From CAVTWD01 sp963738325 (GTDB lineage Bacteria; Actinomycetota; Acidimicrobiia; Acidimicrobiales; Ilumatobacteraceae), in NCBI GenBank assembly GCA_963738325.1, contig CAVTWD010000011.1, positions 124,001 to 188,000 on the forward strand: DNA of 64,000 nt, given 5' to 3'. Below the pieces are notes generated by a model. That model saw nothing but the letters and a program-made list of their open reading frames with translations, searched no databases and had not been told where the DNA came from. The translations under genes and the position numbers were made by a program. Positions 8,860 through 17,876 of this stretch are shown one piece after another. Each line of letters opens with the position of its first letter. Position 1 is the first letter of the stretch.

Positions 8860-9595
8860 ATGACCATGTCCGAGACGACAAGTACCATCTCCGCTGACCG
8901 TCGTGCTCGTGCACGGCGCCTTCGCCGACAGCTCGAGCTGGGCCGGCGTCATCGAGCGGCTGCACGCGAAAGGCTACCAGGTGGTGGCGGCCGCCAACCC
9001 GCTGCGCGGCATCTCCCACGACAGCGCCTACGTCGCCAGCCTGTTCGCCCAGATCCCCGGTCCAGTGCTCGCGGTCGCGCATTCGTACGGCGGCGCAGTG
9101 ATCAGCAACGCCGCCACGGGCGCGCCGAACGTTGTCGGGTTGGTCTTCGTAGCCGCCTTCGCACCCGACGAAGGAGAGAAGCTGGGCGACGTCACCGCGA
9201 CCTCCAAGGACAGCGTGCTCGGCACGGCGCTGGTACCGCGCCAGTACCCGACCGAAAGCGGCACGGGCACAGAGTTCTTCATCGACCCGGCGAAGGCCCG
9301 CGACGCGTTCGCGGGCGACCTGACGGACGCGCAGGCAACCTTGATCGGAGTGATCCAACGACCGGTCGCGGATCTGGGGTTCGGGGAGCCGTCCGGAGTG
9401 CCGGCATGGAAGACCCTGCCGTCGTGGGCGGTCGTGGCCACCAGGGATCGGGCCGCGGGCACAGACGTGGTCCGCGCCCACGCCGAGCGCGCCGGCGCTC
9501 GGATCACCGAGGTCGACGGCTCACACGTCATCATGATCTCCCAGCCCCAAGTTGTCGCCGACGTCATCGAAGCCGCTATCGCAAAGGTGAGCTGA
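8860..9595 (+). pseudogene. Alpha/beta hydrolase with a frameshift in the first codons
   Basis: Small serine hydrolase of the esterase / salicylate-binding-like group. The best start is ATG 8860 or 8866 after AAAGGAG (MTMSETTSTIS), but one extra base near 8896 separates it from the conserved body, which starts TVVLVHGAFADSSSWAGVIE. The nucleophile Ser is in VAHSYGGAV and the His in DGSHVIMISQP. The body from GTG 8903 is intact to 9595, so an internal start could rescue it only at the cost of the first beta strand. The next gene starts 1 nt after the stop. It is homologous to 5549-6359. Confidence 0.75.
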
Positions 9596-9596
9596 G

Positions 9597-10511
9597 ATGG
9601 ACGCGACGTCGTTCGCACCGGTGCAACAGATCGACGCCGGTCCGCTGAACGTCGGCTACCTGGACGTCGGGCCCCCCGGCGGTCAACCCGTCGTCGTTCT
9701 GCACGGCTGGCCCTACGACATCCACAGCTACGCCGACGTCGCGCCCGCGCTCGGGGCCGCCGGCTACCGCGTGGTCGTGCCGTACCTCCGCGGCTACGGC
9801 ACCACCCGCTTCCGCTCGCACGACACGATGCGCAACGGCCAACAGTCGGCCCTGGCCGTCGACGTGATCGATCTGATGGACGCGTTGCAGATCGAGTCGG
9901 CGATCGTCGCCGGGTTCGACTGGGGAGCGCGGTCGGCCAACGTCGTCGCCGCGCTCTGGCCCCAGCGGTGCAAAGCCATGGTGTCGGTGAGCGGCTACCT
10001 GATCGGCAACCCCGAGGTCAACAAGACGCCGCTGCCACCACCAGCCGAGCTCTCGTGGTGGTACCAGTTCTACTTCGCCACCGAACGCGGCCGAGCCGGC
10101 TACGACCAGTTCCGCCACGACTTCGCCAAACTCATCTGGCACACCGCGTCACCGCAATGGAACTTCGACGACGAGACCTTCGAACGCAGCGCCGCTTCGT
10201 TCGACAACCCCGACCACGTCGACATCGTGATCCACAACTACCGGTGGCGGCTCGGCCTCGCACCAGGCGAGCCGCGATACGACAACCTCGAGCAGCAGCT
10301 CTCCACCAGCCCGGTCATCACCGTGCCCACCATCACCCTCGAAGGCGACGCCAACGGCGCCCCCCACCCCGAACCCACCGCCTACGCCGCCAAGTTCACC
10401 GGGAAGTACATGCACCACACCATCTCGGGCGGCGTCGGACACAACCTGCCCCAAGAAGCACCCGAGCCGTTCCTCCAAGCCGTGATGGAGGTCGACAGGT
10501 TCTCGTCATGA
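9597..10511 (+). CDS. Alpha/beta hydrolase with Asp nucleophile (epoxide hydrolase / dehalogenase-like)
   Basis: Intact 304-residue alpha/beta hydrolase. VVVLHGWPYD supplies the oxyanion hole. GFDWGARS places an Asp (Asp108) at the nucleophile elbow, as in epoxide hydrolases and haloalkane dehalogenases rather than esterases. SGGVGHNLPQEAPEPF carries the catalytic His near the C-terminus. The ATG at 9597 follows the previous stop by one base, so the two hydrolases are probably co-translated. Close homologues are annotated only as alpha/beta hydrolases, and the substrate is unknown. It is cytosolic, with no signal peptide. Confidence 0.85.
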   Translation: MDATSFAPVQQIDAGPLNVGYLDVGPPGGQPVVVLHGWPYDIHSYADVAPALGAAGYRVVVPYLRGYGTTRFRSHDTMRNGQQSALAVDVIDLMDALQIESAIVAGFDWGARSANVVAALWPQRCKAMVSVSGYLIGNPEVNKTPLPPPAELSWWYQFYFATERGRAGYDQFRHDFAKLIWHTASPQWNFDDETFERSAASFDNPDHVDIVIHNYRWRLGLAPGEPRYDNLEQQLSTSPVITVPTITLEGDANGAPHPEPTAYAAKFTGKYMHHTISGGVGHNLPQEAPEPFLQAVMEVDRFSS

Positions 10512-10769
10512 CCCACCGGCGCAGGAGCGACCAGAGCCCGCGGATACTGCGGGTTAGGCAGAAGGCAATGCCCCCAAACACGCGTCCCCAGTCTGACAAG
10601 TGGGGTAGCACCAAACGCCCGTCCCGGCTGGTCCCCGCCGCACGTTCTGGAACCCCACCTTCGGTGCCCCCAGGCTCGAGCAGATCGCCGACTACGGACG
10701 GCTCTGAACTTCGTGGCCACGTGCGCACGCCACGCGCGACAATGAGATCCTTCTGCTCATGAGGCGTAG

Positions 10770-11174
10770 GTGAACAGGACAATGGATCGTGACCCCAGGA
10801 CCCGGGCCCGGCTAGAGCAGCACTGGAAGGCCTCCGACCGGGGGGACATCGGCACTGAGCACGCGATCTACGCTGCCGACGGGATCCTGGACTACCCGCA
10901 GTCTGGGGAGCGCTTCCGGGGCCGGTCGAGGATCCAGGCGCAACGCAATGGGCACCCGGCTGAACGCCACTTCACCATCCTGCATATCCGGGGCGGTGGC
11001 GACCTATGGGTGAGCGAGTGCGTGATCATCTATGACGGCGTGCCCACCTACGCGGTGAGCGTCATGGAGTTCACCGACGATCTGGTAACGCACGAGACCC
11101 AGTACTTCGCCGACCCCTTCCAGGCGCCTGCCTGGCGAGCGGCGCTAGCTGAGCCGATCCCGGACCACGACTGA
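10770..11174 (+). CDS. SnoaL/NTF2-like protein
   Basis: Nuclear-transport-factor-2-like fold of about 130 residues, starting at GTG 10770 (MNRTMDRDPRTRARLEQHWK) or ATG 10782. Motifs include IYAADGILDYPQSGERFRGR and VMEFTDDLVTHETQYFADPF, typical of SnoaL-like small-molecule-binding or isomerase proteins. It is complete and intact. The 258 bp upstream holds no gene. The role is unassigned; NTF2-like proteins in such clusters often act on polyketide- or steroid-like compounds. Confidence 0.75.
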   Translation: MNRTMDRDPRTRARLEQHWKASDRGDIGTEHAIYAADGILDYPQSGERFRGRSRIQAQRNGHPAERHFTILHIRGGGDLWVSECVIIYDGVPTYAVSVMEFTDDLVTHETQYFADPFQAPAWRAALAEPIPDHD

Positions 11175-11233
11175 TGCAACCCATGCGACCGCATGGCCAT
11201 GGACAACATCGACTGCCCGGAGGATGACCGACA

Positions 11234-11437
11234 GGTGATATCGGTCCGGCTGCCCGGCCGCATCGACGACCGGGCTACGTCGTACGCGCCGATCGCCGAC
11301 CTCGCGAGCGGGATGCGACGTCTGTCGGTCGCCCACGGCGCGCACGAGGCTCGGATCGGCAAGGCCGATGCGAACTGGCCCGACTGGTAGGCGGCCTACA
11401 TGGTCACTGAACAAGCCGGCACGCCGCTGCCGGAATG
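11234..11437 (+). pseudogene. C-terminal relic of a VOC (glyoxalase/bleomycin-resistance) protein
   Basis: Reads LPGRIDDRATSYAPIADLAS, GMRRLSVAHGAHEARIGKAD, ANWPDW, then an in-frame TAG at 11388-11390, then AAYMVTEQAGTPLPE and a stop. This matches, almost residue for residue, the last 65 residues of the intact VOC gene at 33942-34565 (RLPGRVDTAATSF, ANWPDWYAQYMVAEQAGTEL). The VOC domain itself is gone. It is a pseudogene and evidence that a related gene block was once present here. Confidence 0.75.
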
Positions 11438-11460
11438 AGCACACAACCCAAGGAGTGGTC

Positions 11461-11925
11461 ATGTCCACTATCAAGATGCACGCGACGACGACTGCCACAC
11501 CGGAGCAGTACACCGCCGGGCTCACCGACTTCGGCCCCGGCCGGTCGAAGATCTTCGGTAACAGCGCCGACAGCTACCTGAAAGTGCACGAAAACGAACC
11601 GGGTCACGCCGACGTCACCGAGGGTTCCGGTGGCGTCTGGGAGCGTCTGCTCTACGACTGGTCGGATCCCAACCACGTCGTCGCCAAAACGGTCGACTCG
11701 AACGCATGGGGCGGCCAGTCCGGCCACACGTACACGTTCACCCGGAACGCGAACGGGAAGACCGACATCGACTACGTCGTGGTACGAGAAGGAAAGAACC
11801 TCAAGGGACGACTCCTCGGGATCGTCCTCGGAAGCGTCGGCAAGAGCCGACTGGTGAACGCGTTCAACAACAGCGTCCAAGCAATCGAGGCGCGGAACAA
11901 TCCGGCGACGACGACGCAGCAATGA
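11461..11925 (+). CDS. SRPBCC (polyketide cyclase/START-like) family protein
   Basis: A 154-residue single-domain protein starting MSTIKMHATTTATPEQYTAG at ATG 11461, preceded by AAGGAGTGGTC. The pattern (helix, then WERLLYDWSDPNHVVAKTVD and DIDYVVVREGKNLKGRLLGI, ending in a long helix) fits the SRPBCC fold, which binds hydrophobic ligands. It is intact. The stop overlaps the next ATG by 4 nt, coupling it to the broken membrane protein gene that follows. No ligand is implied by sequence. Confidence 0.75.
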   Translation: MSTIKMHATTTATPEQYTAGLTDFGPGRSKIFGNSADSYLKVHENEPGHADVTEGSGGVWERLLYDWSDPNHVVAKTVDSNAWGGQSGHTYTFTRNANGKTDIDYVVVREGKNLKGRLLGIVLGSVGKSRLVNAFNNSVQAIEARNNPATTTQQ

Positions 11926-12429
11926 GACTCCTGCGAAATCTCGCGCCGGCGCATTGGCCGGGGCGATCGGCACCGCGGCGATGGATCTGTTGCTCTACGA
12001 GCGGTACCGCCGCGAAGGCGGAAAGAGCACCCTCGAACGCTGGGAGTTCGCCGGGGAGTCATGAACAGGGACGACGCTTCTGCTCCAGGACAGCTCGGAC
12101 GGAAGGCGTGCGTTTCGCCACGGGCCACGAACCGCCGGAATAGTGGGCGCGCGCCACGACGAACATCGTGCACTGGGCGACCGGCGTCGGATGGGGCGTG
12201 CAATACGGCGCGTTGGCGAGCACGACCTCGAGATACCCATCGGGCGCGGGCACTCGCGTTGGGTCCGGTGGTCTGGTTCCCCGGCTACGTCGTGCTTCCG
12301 TTGGCGAAGGTGTACAAGCCGATCTGGGAGTACGACGCACGGACGCTTGGCGAAGACCTGTCCGCGCACATCGTGTACGGAGCCGTAGTGAGCGCAGTCC
12401 TTGCGGCACTCACGAGGAAGGAACCATGA
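11922..12429 (+). pseudogene. Small membrane protein gene with several frameshifts
   Basis: Three frames carry consecutive pieces of one protein: AGALAGAIGTAAMDLLLYER then REGGKSTLERWEFAG; DDASAPGQLGRKA; VHWATGVGWGVQYGALASTT; and finally LALGPVVWFPGYVVLPLAKV, KPIWEYDARTLGEDLSAHIV and VLAALTRKEP to the stop at 12429. The full protein would be a membrane protein of about 170-180 residues with a conserved WEYD segment. At least three shifts make it nonfunctional as read. The start overlaps the SRPBCC stop (ATGA). Confidence 0.6.
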
Positions 12430-12860
12430 CCACCGAGGCCCATCAACGTCGTTCGTTCGAAGGCGGTGAGCGGCAGCTTGACGGCAACACCGTCGTCGTC
12501 ATCGGCGGCAGCGCAGGCATTGGGCCGAGGCGGCCCGGCTCCAGCGAGCGACCACGGGATTCCCGTCTTCTCGGCGACCACGACCGAACTTCCGGCGTTG
12601 ACAAGAAGCCGCGCCGTCGAGCTCGCGCCGGTTCGGGTGAACGTCATCGCCGCCGGATTTGTCGACACGCCGTTGTCAGCGAAGCTGCTCGGCGATCGCC
12701 TGGATGCGCGGTCGCGAAGAGCGCCGCCGAGCACTTCCCATCCGACGGGTGATCGACCCGGGCGACATCGCGAGGCTCGCCGTCCACCTGATGACCAACA
12801 CCGCGATTGCCGGGACAACAATCGACATCGATGGCGGCCAGCAACCTCGTCAGCCAGTAG
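12426..12860 (+). pseudogene. Short-chain dehydrogenase/reductase relic with internal deletion
   Basis: Begins MTTEAHQRRSFEGGERQLDG and NTVVVIGGSAGIG (Rossmann TGxxxGIG motif), then loses most of the central domain including the catalytic YxxxK. It resumes in another frame with AVELAPVRVNVIAAGFVDTP and LAVHLMTNTAIAGTTIDIDG, ending GGQQLVSQ if one extra C near 12845 is removed. Only about 435 bp remain of the roughly 750 expected. It is homologous to the SDR at 31673-32414, sharing NVIAAGFVDTPLSA-type and HLMTNTA-type segments. Confidence 0.75.
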
Positions 12861-12894
12861 TGAGCACCGACGCAGATCCTCGAAGGGAGTTGTC

Positions 12895-13729
12895 ATGGAA
12901 TCCTCGCAGACCGCCGCGATCGAGCCGCAGTTCCGCACGATCGACGGACTGAGGATCCGGTACGCCGCCAGCGGTGGCACGAACGAGCCAGTGATGCTGT
13001 TGACGAGCCCGTGGCCGGAGAGCATCTACGCGTTCGCGCCGATGTGGGAGACGCTCGCCAAGCATGCCCGTCTCTTCGCCATTGACCTCCCGGGGTTCGG
13101 CACGTCCGAGCGCCGGACGGATCTCCTATCTCCACGAACGATGGGCGAATTCCTGGCCCGGCTGATCACCGAGGCTGACCTGGGAAAGCCGCACATCGTC
13201 GGGCCGGACGTCGGGACCGCCGCCGCGCTGTTTGCGGCGGCGGCGGATCCGGAGCGGATCGCGAGTGTGACCGTCGGCACCGGCGGAGCTGCGGTGCCGA
13301 TCCAGCTCGGTGAACCGCTTCGGTCCTGGGTGCTCGAACCCGACCTCGACAAGTACCGCCGCATGGACCCGCGTGCGCTCGTCAACACGGCGGTGGACAC
13401 CATCGCGGGCGGGGTACCCGACTACGTCCGTGCCGACTACCTCGCCTCCTACGACGGCGACCGGTTCGTCGAATCGATGCGCTACGTCCGCAGCTATCCC
13501 GAGCAGCTGCCCGACGCTTGCCGAGGTTCTGCCACGGATCGCGACGCCGGTCACGATCATCAACGGCCGCCACGACCGCGTCGTGCCGCTCGCGAACGCG
13601 GAGTTCCTCGACGAACGGCTCCCCAGCAGCCGCCTCGTGATCATCGACGCTGGCCACTTCGTCTGGGAAGAGGCGCCAACGGAGTATGCCTCGATCATCC
13701 TCGACTCGATCTCGCGCTGCGGCTCATGA
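12895..13729 (+). pseudogene. Alpha/beta hydrolase, frameshifted near the C-terminus
   Basis: The ATG at 12895 follows CGAAGGGAG. The protein reads PQFRTIDGLRIRYAASGGTN, RLFAIDLPGFGTSERRTDLL and IVGPDVGTAAALFAAAADPE, where the nucleophile elbow is GPDVGT with an Asp. One base is out of phase near 13517; the next frame gives LAEVLPRIATPVTIINGRHD and RLVIIDAGHFVWEEAPTEYA with the acid and His of the triad, stopping at 13729. The joined protein is about 277 residues, normal for the family. The following hydrolase gene starts 49 nt later. Confidence 0.75.
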
Positions 13730-13778
13730 CGAGCGGCAGCCTGCCAGGTCGAGGTCGACCTTCGCGAACGGTGCTCGG

Positions 13779-14654
13779 ATGAACGCCGCACGTGTCCCAA
13801 CCACCAGCGGCACGGCGGCGACGCAACTCGCAGCGGCCGCTGGCGTTGACTTCGCGTACCGCCGCTTCGGCCGCGCGTCCGGGTCGCCGCTCGTGCTGCT
13901 GCAGCACTTCCGAGGCAACCTCGACAACTGGGACCCCGCGCTGACCGACGCGCTCGCGGCTGAACGCGAGGTGATCTTGGTCGACTACCCGGGCGTCGGC
14001 TCCTCGACCGGTGAGCCGAACAGCACGATCGCCTCGACTGCCCGGCAGATGATTGCGTTCATCGTGGCGCTCGGACTCGACCGCATCGACCTGCTCGGGT
14101 TCTCGATCGGCGGGTTCGTCGCCCAACAGATGGCGCTCGTGCGGCCGGCACTCGTCCGGCGCCTCATCTTGGCGGCAACTGGCCCGAAGGGTGCGCCAGG
14201 CATGCATGGCTGGCGCGACGACATCGCTACCGCTGCGCGCGGCGAGAGCAAGCCCGAGAACCTCCTCTACATCATGTTCGCGCACACCGAAACGAGCCAG
14301 GCCAAGGGCGTCGAGTTCCTCGGCCGGTTCCTCAAGCGTCAGGACGGACGTGACGCACCGACGACAGACGCCGCCCGCGACGCGCAATACGACGCGATCG
14401 TCGAATGGGGCATCCCGGAACACGGCGCGTTGCAGCGCCTGACCGGCATTCAGAGCCCGACGCTCGTCATCCAAGGCGACGACGACCTGATGATCCCGCC
14501 CAAGCTCAGTCACTTGATGGCCGGCCTGATCCCGGACGCGGAGATTCGGATCTACTCGGACGCGGCACACGGCTTCCTGTTCCAGTACCCGGCCGAGGTC
14601 GCAGCGGACATCAATGCATTCCTCGCAACCGACCACAGGAGGATTCGCTCGTGA
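13779..14654 (+). CDS. Alpha/beta hydrolase (serine type)
   Basis: Intact 291-residue hydrolase. ATG 13779 begins MNAARVPTTSGTAATQLAAA. VLLQHFRGNLDNWDPALTDA is the oxyanion region, LLGFSIGGFVAQQMALVRPA has Ser109 at the nucleophile elbow, VIQGDDDLMIPP the acid, and SDAAHGFLFQYPAEV the His. It resembles proline-iminopeptidase or haloperoxidase-like hydrolases widespread in Actinobacteria. Its stop overlaps the enoyl-CoA hydratase GTG by 4 nt, so the two are co-translated. The substrate is unassigned. Confidence 0.85.
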   Translation: MNAARVPTTSGTAATQLAAAAGVDFAYRRFGRASGSPLVLLQHFRGNLDNWDPALTDALAAEREVILVDYPGVGSSTGEPNSTIASTARQMIAFIVALGLDRIDLLGFSIGGFVAQQMALVRPALVRRLILAATGPKGAPGMHGWRDDIATAARGESKPENLLYIMFAHTETSQAKGVEFLGRFLKRQDGRDAPTTDAARDAQYDAIVEWGIPEHGALQRLTGIQSPTLVIQGDDDLMIPPKLSHLMAGLIPDAEIRIYSDAAHGFLFQYPAEVAADINAFLATDHRRIRS

Positions 14655-15535
14655 GCAGGTCAATGACACCGGATGTCTGGACATTCGAGACCATCACCGT
14701 GCACCTAGACGGGCCGGTTCTCATTGCCGAGATCCTCGCTCCACCAATGAATCTCCTCGGCCCGGAGCTGGTTCGCGATCTCGTCTCGCTGATCCAGCGA
14801 GCCGAAGCAGACAACGCCTACAAGGTGCCGGTGTTCAAGAGCGGCGACCCTGACTACTTCATCTCGCATGTCGATCTGACCCGGATCCCCGAGTACCGGC
14901 ACGAAGCGGCGAAGCTCACCGGTGTACCTTCGATCGCGCTCTTGTTTCGCCACGTGAGCACGAGCCGTCTCGTTACCGTCGTGCAGATCGAGGGCCGCGT
15001 TCGATCTGCGGGCAGCGAGTTCGTGCTCGCGTGCGACATGCGTTTTGCGGCGCGGGAGTCTGCGATCTTCGCGCAGTTCGAATCGGCGTTCGGTCAGATC
15101 CCCGGCGGCGGCGCCACCCAGTACCTCGCGCGGCTCATGGGGCGCGCTCGCGCGCTCGAGGTCCTGTTGAGCGCCGAGGACTTCGACGCAGAGCTCGCCG
15201 AACGGTACGGCTGGATCAATCGAGCCTTGCCGGCGAGCACTCTCGACGATTTCGTCAGAGCGCTCGCCCAGCGGATCGCCCGGTTCCCCGCTGTCGGTCT
15301 GGCCGCCATCAAGGACCGTGTCAACGCGATCACACTTGCGCCGACCGACGACTTCCGTCGCGATTCGGATCTCTTTGGCGCGGAAGTGCAGAACGCGCAA
15401 ACCCAACGGCTGTACCAGAACGCGTTGAACCGTGGCCTGCAGACCCGAGAGGCCGAGATGCAACTTGCCGGGTTGTTCAGTGACTTGGGCGACGCCGTCA
15501 GCACCCGTTCCGCGGAGGCAGCGTCCCAAAGCTGA
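14651..15535 (+). CDS. Enoyl-CoA hydratase/isomerase family protein
   Basis: Crotonase-fold protein of 294 residues. The GTG at 14651 is preceded by CAGGAGGATTCGCTC and overlaps the upstream stop (GTGA). Crotonase features include ITVHLDGPVLIAEILAPPMN near the N-terminus, VVQIEGRVRSAGSEFVLACD (oxyanion-hole region) and FGQIPGGGATQYLARLMGRA. The first acidic catalytic position of classical hydratases is not obvious (SAGSEF), so the precise reaction is uncertain. It closes the plus-strand cluster, and no terminator hairpin is evident in the 140 bp before convergent ftsH. Confidence 0.8.
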   Translation: MSRSMTPDVWTFETITVHLDGPVLIAEILAPPMNLLGPELVRDLVSLIQRAEADNAYKVPVFKSGDPDYFISHVDLTRIPEYRHEAAKLTGVPSIALLFRHVSTSRLVTVVQIEGRVRSAGSEFVLACDMRFAARESAIFAQFESAFGQIPGGGATQYLARLMGRARALEVLLSAEDFDAELAERYGWINRALPASTLDDFVRALAQRIARFPAVGLAAIKDRVNAITLAPTDDFRRDSDLFGAEVQNAQTQRLYQNALNRGLQTREAEMQLAGLFSDLGDAVSTRSAEAASQS

Positions 15536-15677
15536 GCGGGCAACCTCAGTTGCGGCGCTTGCGCACGGCGACCAGGACGACAAGGCCGATGTCGACCGCG
15601 AACCGGAACTATCGACGCCAGCCGAGAGCGAGCACGGTGTACGGATTGTTGTCGCCTCCGTCCTTTCGACCGTCATG

Positions 15678-17744
15678 TCAGCTCACATGGACAATGGATG
15701 GCTCGGCGTGGCTCGTGGGCGGGCGCGGCGGCACCATGGCGGCGGCATAGGCAGCCGGCCCGGTGAGCGTCTCCGCTGCCAGCAGCGCAGTAGCCAGGCT
15801 GTCGAGTTGGGCGCGGTGCTCGCTGAGCAACGCGGTCACGGCCCGGTGGGCGTCGCCAATCAGCCGCTGCACTTCTTCGTCGATGCGTGTCTGGGTCTGG
15901 GGCGACACGTCGTTCACGCCAGGGAAGCGCTCAGCGTCCTCGGGTGGTAGGAGTGCGATAGGACCGAACTTGTCGCTCATCCCCCAGTGGCCGACCATCT
16001 GGCGTGCGACGCGCGTCAGCTGCGCAATGTCGGACTCGGCGCCCGTCGTGATGCTGTCGTAGACCACCTCCTCGGCGACGCGCCCGCCGAGCGCGACCTT
16101 GATCTGCGCCTCGAGCTCCTCGCGGGTGAACGACACGCGGTCGACGTCGGGCGTGGAAAGCGTGACACCGAGTGCCATGCCGCGCGGGATAATCGTCACC
16201 TGACGGACCGGGTCTGCTTGGGGCGTCAACATTCCGACGAGCGCATGACCGGACTCGTGATAGGCGGTGCGCTCGCGGTCGGATGGAAGCAGGACGATCC
16301 CCCGCGGTGCGCCGAGCAGGACCTTGTCGAGCGAGTCGGTGAAGTCGGCCATGTAGACCTTGTCGTGACCCCGGCGGGCGGCAAGGAGAGCGGCCTCGTT
16401 GGCGAGGTTGGCGAGGTCCGCGCCGACCATGCCGGGGGTCGACGCCGCGAGCGCGTCGAGATCGACGTCGTCGGCGAGCGGCATGCCGTGCGTGTGAACC
16501 TCGAGGATGCGGCGTCGCCCGGTCCGGTCCGGAGGTTGCACCGCGACTCGGCGATCGAAGCGCCCGGGCCGCAGCAGCGCCGGGTCGAGGACCTCGGGCC
16601 GGTTCGTGGCGCCGAGCACGACGACGGCCTCGGTCGGCTCGAAGCCGTCCATCTCGGTCAGGATCTGGTCGAGCGTCTGCTCGCGCTCGTCGTTCGCGCC
16701 GGTGAGACCCGAGGCGCCCTGCCGGGAGCGGCCGATGGCGTCCAGCTCGTCGATGAACACGATCGACGGCGCCGCTTCCTTCGCCTTGCTGAACAGGTCG
16801 CGCACCCGTGCTGCGCCGACGCCGACGATTGCCTCGATGAACTCCGACGCGGCGATCGAGAAGTAGGCCGCGTGCGCCTCGCCGGCGACGGCCCGGGCCA
16901 GCAGCGTCTTGCCGGTTCCCGGTGGCCCGTACAGCAGCACGCCGTGCGGGATGCGGCCCCCGAGCTTGACGTACTTGTCGGGGGTACGCAGGAAGTCGAC
17001 GATCTCCGCGAGCTCCGCCTTGGCCTCGTCGATACCAGCAACGTCCTCGAAGGTGACCATGATCTTCTGGGGATCGACGCGGCGGGCCTGCGAGCGGCCG
17101 AAGTTGCCGAGGAACCCCGACCCGCCGGCCCGCGACGCACGTTGCGCCAGCACGACGAAGAGGCCGACGATCAGCAGCGTCGGCCCGAAGCCGAGCAGTA
17201 GTTCTTCGATCAGCGACATGCCGGTGGTTGGTGCCTGCGCGTTGACCTGCACGCCCTTCGACTGCAAGAGGTTCGTCAGGCTCGTGCTGTCCCAGAACGA
17301 CGGGACCTCGGTCGAGAACAGTGCCGTCGGCGTCGTTGACTGATCATCGGGCGGGTACCGCACGGCCTGCTTGAACGTGCCTTGGATCGAATCGCCCTTC
17401 GACGTGATCGACTCCACCGCGCCGGCGCTCACCTGGGACAGGAAGTAGGGGCTGAAGGGCACCTTCACACGCGTCGCGCTCGCGGGCTTGAAGACCAGCA
17501 CCAAGACAAGGTTCAGCGCGAGGAGCGCCACGACGATCATCCAGAACCCCCGGCGGCCATGCGGCGCCGGCGGCCGCGGCGGCTCGGGCGCGCCACGGCC
17601 GTCGGGCGCGGGCGCCACGCCCCACCCGCCCGGATCACGGATCGGTGGCGGTGGCGGCAGACCGTGGTTGGACCTTGCCCGGCGCGGACGCTCCGCCGTC
17701 GAGTCGGGAGCTGACATCATCGTTCCGTCAGCGCGCCACTCCAT
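15678..17744 (-). CDS. ftsH: ATP-dependent zinc metalloprotease FtsH
   Basis: Membrane-anchored AAA+ protease that degrades misfolded membrane and regulatory proteins. The ATG at 17744 follows a strong AGGAGGT; a longer frame from 17762 lacks one. The 688 residues comprise a Pro-rich cytosolic extension (~60), TM1 (FWMIVVALLALNLVLVLVF), an extracytoplasmic domain, TM2 (FGPTLLIVGLFVVLAQRA), the AAA domain with Walker A GPPGTGKT and Walker B VFIDELDAIG, the SRH region (ATNRPEVLDPALLRPGRFDR), and the protease with zinc motif HESGH. It is intact. The extension is longer than in housekeeping FtsH, so this may be an accessory copy; it sits away from folate or tilS genes. Confidence 0.97.
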   Translation of the reverse strand: MEWRADGTMMSAPDSTAERPRRARSNHGLPPPPPIRDPGGWGVAPAPDGRGAPEPPRPPAPHGRRGFWMIVVALLALNLVLVLVFKPASATRVKVPFSPYFLSQVSAGAVESITSKGDSIQGTFKQAVRYPPDDQSTTPTALFSTEVPSFWDSTSLTNLLQSKGVQVNAQAPTTGMSLIEELLLGFGPTLLIVGLFVVLAQRASRAGGSGFLGNFGRSQARRVDPQKIMVTFEDVAGIDEAKAELAEIVDFLRTPDKYVKLGGRIPHGVLLYGPPGTGKTLLARAVAGEAHAAYFSIAASEFIEAIVGVGAARVRDLFSKAKEAAPSIVFIDELDAIGRSRQGASGLTGANDEREQTLDQILTEMDGFEPTEAVVVLGATNRPEVLDPALLRPGRFDRRVAVQPPDRTGRRRILEVHTHGMPLADDVDLDALAASTPGMVGADLANLANEAALLAARRGHDKVYMADFTDSLDKVLLGAPRGIVLLPSDRERTAYHESGHALVGMLTPQADPVRQVTIIPRGMALGVTLSTPDVDRVSFTREELEAQIKVALGGRVAEEVVYDSITTGAESDIAQLTRVARQMVGHWGMSDKFGPIALLPPEDAERFPGVNDVSPQTQTRIDEEVQRLIGDAHRAVTALLSEHRAQLDSLATALLAAETLTGPAAYAAAMVPPRPPTSHAEPSIVHVS

Positions 17745-17876
17745 GGTGACCTCCTGTTCCAAGCGGCTACCGGAACATGACGTCGAGACCTCGACGCCGA
17801 CAGATTTGCACGCCTGCGCGCCATCGGTGGCGAGGGGCCCGTGCGTGCGAGTTTGCTCGACCCTCGAGTGCCGGGA

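Noticed and set aside
15987..17201. A 404-residue plus-strand frame opposite ftsH
   Set aside because: Antisense shadow caused by GC-rich codon bias; ftsH has all its motifs.
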